Shown here: piece by piece, positions 60,226-64,000 of the stretch
How positions within the stretch are numbered: the first letter of the stretch is position 1
Layout of the letters: each line of letters opens with the position of its first letter
Assembly: GCA_013398955.1 (NCBI GenBank)
Contig: VWPU01014050.1
Coordinates: forward strand, 62,001 to 126,000
Source: Callaeas wilsoni
Taxonomy: Eukaryota > Chordata > Aves > Passeriformes > Callaeidae
Direction: 5' to 3'
Length of the DNA stretch: 64,000 nucleotides
Notes under the pieces: model-generated
Told to the model about the DNA's origin: nothing
Database searches by the model: none
The model's input: only the letters and a program-made list of their open reading frames with translations
Position numbers and translations under genes: made by a program

Positions 60226-63200
60226 TGGTTCACTTTTGTGTTTAGAGGGCACTTAAAAGGCCTGGGATGAAACATGAGCAAGACCAACCACAACAATGGT
60301 AGAACGCTTGCTCAATGAATAGTGCAAAGATCTTGAGGAATAAGTTTTTAATTATCACTTTAGGCAAGCCCAATGGGATTGATTAAACTGTACATGGATA
60401 GGATTATTTCTTGAATTCTGTGACTTTGGAGTTCTTGACTTTTAACCTCAATGGCTTTGCTGTATTTCTTTTGATGGGATAGTGTCTAAATTTATACTTT
60501 TACAGTGGATGTTGTAGTACTCAGTAGTTCACTGAAAACAATAGAAAAGTTCACTGTATAGTTTGGGGAAAAAATAGCTGAGTTACAGGCTTCTTAAATG
60601 TTTTATAGCATGTCATTGTTGGTTTCTTTTTTTCTTTTTATTCTCCTTTGTGTAACATTGTAAATATTTAAATATGGCTCCCAAAAATAAAATCTCTCTA
60701 AAATGCTGAGCTCCTGTTGAAGGCTCTGGGGATTTGGTGTACTAAGGTAGAACTGGTTGAATGCATTTTAAAAATAACTTGTGGCTGTAATTATTTGCTT
60801 CAACAGCTTGACTAGTGGTGAGAAGTAAGAGCCAAGGGTGCAGGTTAGCCTGCTGGTGGCCACTGAAACACCTTAGGTCCAGGTTTTGCCTCTGGACCTG
60901 GAGGCTAACTCAGCTGCTCCTGAGCAGCCTTTTTTGTAAGCTGCCAGTACGAGTACATGTTAAGCAACATTGGACTGATTTGGTTTAGATGTAGTGGAAA
61001 CTTGCAGTCACTACAAAATATTCCTTTTTAATTAGCAGAAATTTTGAAGCAGAGAAATTGCTTAAGCTTTCTAACCAAAGGTTTTCCTCAGAAGAGGGAA
61101 TCAGCACTGCTTTGTCTTACTAGGCTGTTGGGATTACTCCTAGCTGAAGTGAAGTCAGAAGCAAGTGTTTGTTTTGTTTGTTCCATCTCCTGCATTTTAT
61201 GTTGTAATCCTGTGTTTGTTACTAAAAAGTCCAGTGGTCAAAGAAGTGGATTTAGAATTCACATTTAGTTTAATTTTGCTGTTTTCTAGTTCTTGATTCT
61301 AGCTGAGTTTTGATCCAAGTATGTGTTTGTGTGTCTAATATACATATTTATAAATCTAAAAGAACATTCAGCACTTCAAATAGACAGCCATACCGTTCTT
61401 TTACTTTCCTGTTAATGTACTGATATTAGTGCTAAGATCTTGAATAGATTCTCCTACAGCATTAAAACAATAAAATAGTGTATTAGATGATAAATTGTGT
61501 ATGTTACGGAGCGCTATTGATTACCTCAATTACTAGTTGGGCATTAAAGCAGACAGTATTTAGACAAATAATTAAATGCTCTTGTGAGCATTTAGCTTGC
61601 TTTTTAGATATAAAATGAGTAGCAAGCAAAATCTGAATCATGGGGGCTTGTCGTAATTCCCATTCATGTTCAGTTGTGAATGTACAGGAAGTATACATTT
61701 CTCATTTAGAAACATCTAGTACACTAAACTTTGTTTCTTCTGGGTGTTTTATAAGTTGCTTTTTTTTCTTTAATTTAAATTCTTCATAATAATATGGTTT
61801 TCAGCTATAGATACTGGTACATAGGTAGTGTTCTTTAAAAGCCATCTACTTGATAATTTTGGGTGTTTATAATAACAAGAGGAATTAAAGTTTGAAAGGC
61901 CATAGCACTGGAGTATTTTTGACTCTACTAGGTTATTAGTATTGGTCATTCTGTAGCTTGAATAAGGTATGCGTGCTCAGCCTGAGGGTTGTCCATGTAA
62001 GTTAGCTCAGGTTCAGTCCTTGGAGTGACGGCTCTTGTCAGTTTGTATCTTTGCTGGGGTGCCTAACAGACCAGTAGGGGTCACTCTATGCATTGAATTT
62101 AGGAAACACGTTGGTAATTTTAATTACTCTTTTTAATTGCATATGCTAGCACACTTGAGAGAAGAAATCCTAGAGAAGAATTTTACTCATTGTTTATTAA
62201 GTTGTTTTTTTTTCCTTTGAGTTGGAAGTATCTGTACAAAGCATGTACAATAGTTAACCCTTTATAAGCTAGCTATGTATGAAGCATGTCTATATCACAG
62301 ACTGGATATCTAATGATACAGTTTCAGAAGAGTGTTTGAGAGAGTCTTCACAGTTTGCTGAAAGAGAGTGTGCTGAAAAGAAAGTGATTCTGGTTGGGGT
62401 TACTGTGTTTCCATGCCCTAACTCAATAAAAGAGGCTGGAAGGTCTGGTGAGGCAGGTCAGTGTGCCACATAAATGCTTCAATAATGTATTCTTCCATTT
62501 CTCTCAAAGTCAAACTTTAAGGCCATTTTTAAAACTCTAGCAGAAGGATATCAAGCATGTGTGCATCTGTTAAATGAAATAGGTGGGTGAAGATATCCTA
62601 GTCTTCTATGTCAGGCAGTTAATTGTGCAACTAGTTGATGTGATCACTTTGAATCAATATATAAGACCCCTCTGTTTCCAGTTTTTCAGTGTTGTGAAAT
62701 ATATCTTTCCTTCCTGCTCTCTTCTAAAATCTATATCTTAGGATTTAAAATGTTTTCCATATAAGACTGAAGAAACATGACAGCATCTTAATGCTTGTGG
62801 AAGGACATAATCCTTTCTTAAATGGGGCATTTATCCAGTTTTAAATGAAAGACTGAGGTTCGTAGTTTATAATACTTTCTTTACTAAGATTTCTTAATGA
62901 GGGATGCATTGCACGTAATTTGATGGAACTAGCTATGCTTTTTATAGTCTTATCCATGATCTCCTCTTCCGCACTTATTGCAGTAGTTTATGTATTTGTG
63001 TTATTCTGTGCCACAGTTGGAGCTGTGGAGCTGCATAGGAGCTCACGTCTTATTTCAAAAGAGTTGGAAGCCACAGATAATCATCAATGTAAGTGGTCTG
63101 TCAAGCAAGCCCAGTTTTCCAGCAAAAACCACCCCAGTCTGGTGACTTAGCTGAGGTCCAAGACCTGAGAATTCAGTTTCCCACTCAGGCAAGTCACAGT

Positions 63201-64000
63201 GGTCTGGTAGTTTGCTTCAGAAAAGCATGGATAACCATGTGGAGTCAGGTGAAACAGAGATAGAGAATAAGAGCATATTTGTAGTACTCATGATCTTTGC
63301 TTCAGAGGCTGCCTGTAAGGATAAAGTGATTAATTTCAGTAACACTGACACAAGAGCAAATGGGAGCAGAAAAAGTAATAGCAAGGTAGTAAGGACCAAG
63401 CAACAAGCATCTGCTCGTTTTTCTGTGCCTGATGAGATTTGCTTACTTTGATTGATAAGAGTTTCTGAAAACTTGTGCTGATCACTTTTGCATACATTGC
63501 ACTTTGACAAGAAAACAAAAGGTCAGCTGAAGTGTGTGTCTGTCTCCCTTTTTTCAGTGAAGTGGTTGAAATTCTATTTATGTTGGTAGTTTTTTATTAT
63601 AGTAAAGAGTATCGTTGTTTCTTCTTTTCCTTAGCTGTTGTCTCAGAAGTGTGTAGCAGGGAGAAAGGGAATGGTGAAGTAATAAGTGATAAGAAGAGTA
63701 TCAATCTTTTCCTTGTATTCATAGCTCATAAAATTGATAGTTTGTTTCTTTAAGTAGTCCAAAAATTGGTATCTTACAAGCAGAGAAATGTCTTTAAATG
63801 ACTATGCTTCATTTTTAATTGGTGGAATAAAATAACAAATTTTGTAATCCTGTAACATGAAAACTATTAGCATCTTTCCAGCAAATGTTACTTGAATTCA
63901 CAAAATTAATTCAACTTTAGTGTGGTTATTTTAGTGAGACTACTTGTTTTTCCTTCTTGGAAAAACATAATTTTTTCTCTGCATTTTCAGTGAAGTCATG
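60226..64000. other. unrecognised end of SNX24 intron 1
   Basis: AT-rich, no repeat family or exon recognised. The last bases contain TTTTCAG followed by TGAAGTCATG, which does not fit the expected SNX24 exon 2 (VFKIEV). Confidence 0.6.

Larger units (their letters stand above)
42791..64000 (+). other. SNX24: SNX24 intron 1, 5' part, open at window end
   Basis: At least 21.2 kb. It holds a C-rich segment (42890-43150), CR1 fragments (43235-43690, 44990-46725, 56090-56560, 59370-60225), a G/T-rich tract (52380-52495) and an A/C-rich tract (55065-55165). The long stretches 46730-56090, 56560-59370 and 60225-64000 contain no gene or element I recognise. Open frames there are short and without family signal. 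Confidence 0.75.

Noticed and set aside
63990..64000. TTTTCAG near the window end as SNX24 exon 2 acceptor
   Set aside because: The following TGAAGTCATG does not encode the expected VFKIEV in phase 0.
1..64000. CRISPR arrays, bacterial operons, riboswitches or mobile defence systems
   Set aside because: The window is vertebrate intron-exon DNA; no spaced direct repeats or prokaryotic gene structure were seen.

Overview
The window is vertebrate nuclear DNA and looks avian, most likely from a passerine bird. The evidence is many CR1 LINE fragments with CR1-type 3' ends, an LTR fragment of a kind common in birds, and two short elements joining a tRNA-like head to a CR1-like tail, as in the passerine SINE TguSINE1. 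The layout matches the human 5q23 order SNX2 - SNX24, both on the + strand. Assignments rest on recalled protein families and on splice sites read by eye; no search was run.

Layout. 1-5340: upstream intergenic DNA with old repeats. 5341-5884: a 42-bp minisatellite, a 149-base assembly gap, and the GC-rich SNX2 promoter with exon 1. 5777-35017: the complete SNX2 coding sequence in 15 exons (1560 nt including stop, 519 codons, the same length as human SNX2). All introns read GT-AG except intron 13, which is GC-AG. 35018 to about 35455: SNX2 3' UTR with an AATAAA signal. 35456-42580: intergenic DNA with one SINE and a CR1 split by a 557-bp insertion. 42580-42850: GC-rich SNX24 promoter and coding exon 1. 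42791-64000: SNX24 intron 1, which runs past the window end; no later SNX24 exon was found. It holds four CR1 fragments and otherwise mostly unrecognised AT-rich DNA.

Biology. SNX2 is a PX-BAR sorting nexin that coats endosomal tubules with SNX1 and SNX5/6. SNX24 is a small PX-domain protein. Both promoters carry a pair of CACGTG E-boxes and a YY1-like ATGGCGGC motif close to the start codon, which suggests shared control of neighbouring endosomal genes. Other points of interest are two in-frame candidate microexons in SNX2, a pure (TATTC)20 repeat in SNX2 intron 6, and a short uORF in front of SNX24. I saw no sign of a wholly new system; the window is mostly two conserved genes and repeat-rich non-coding DNA.
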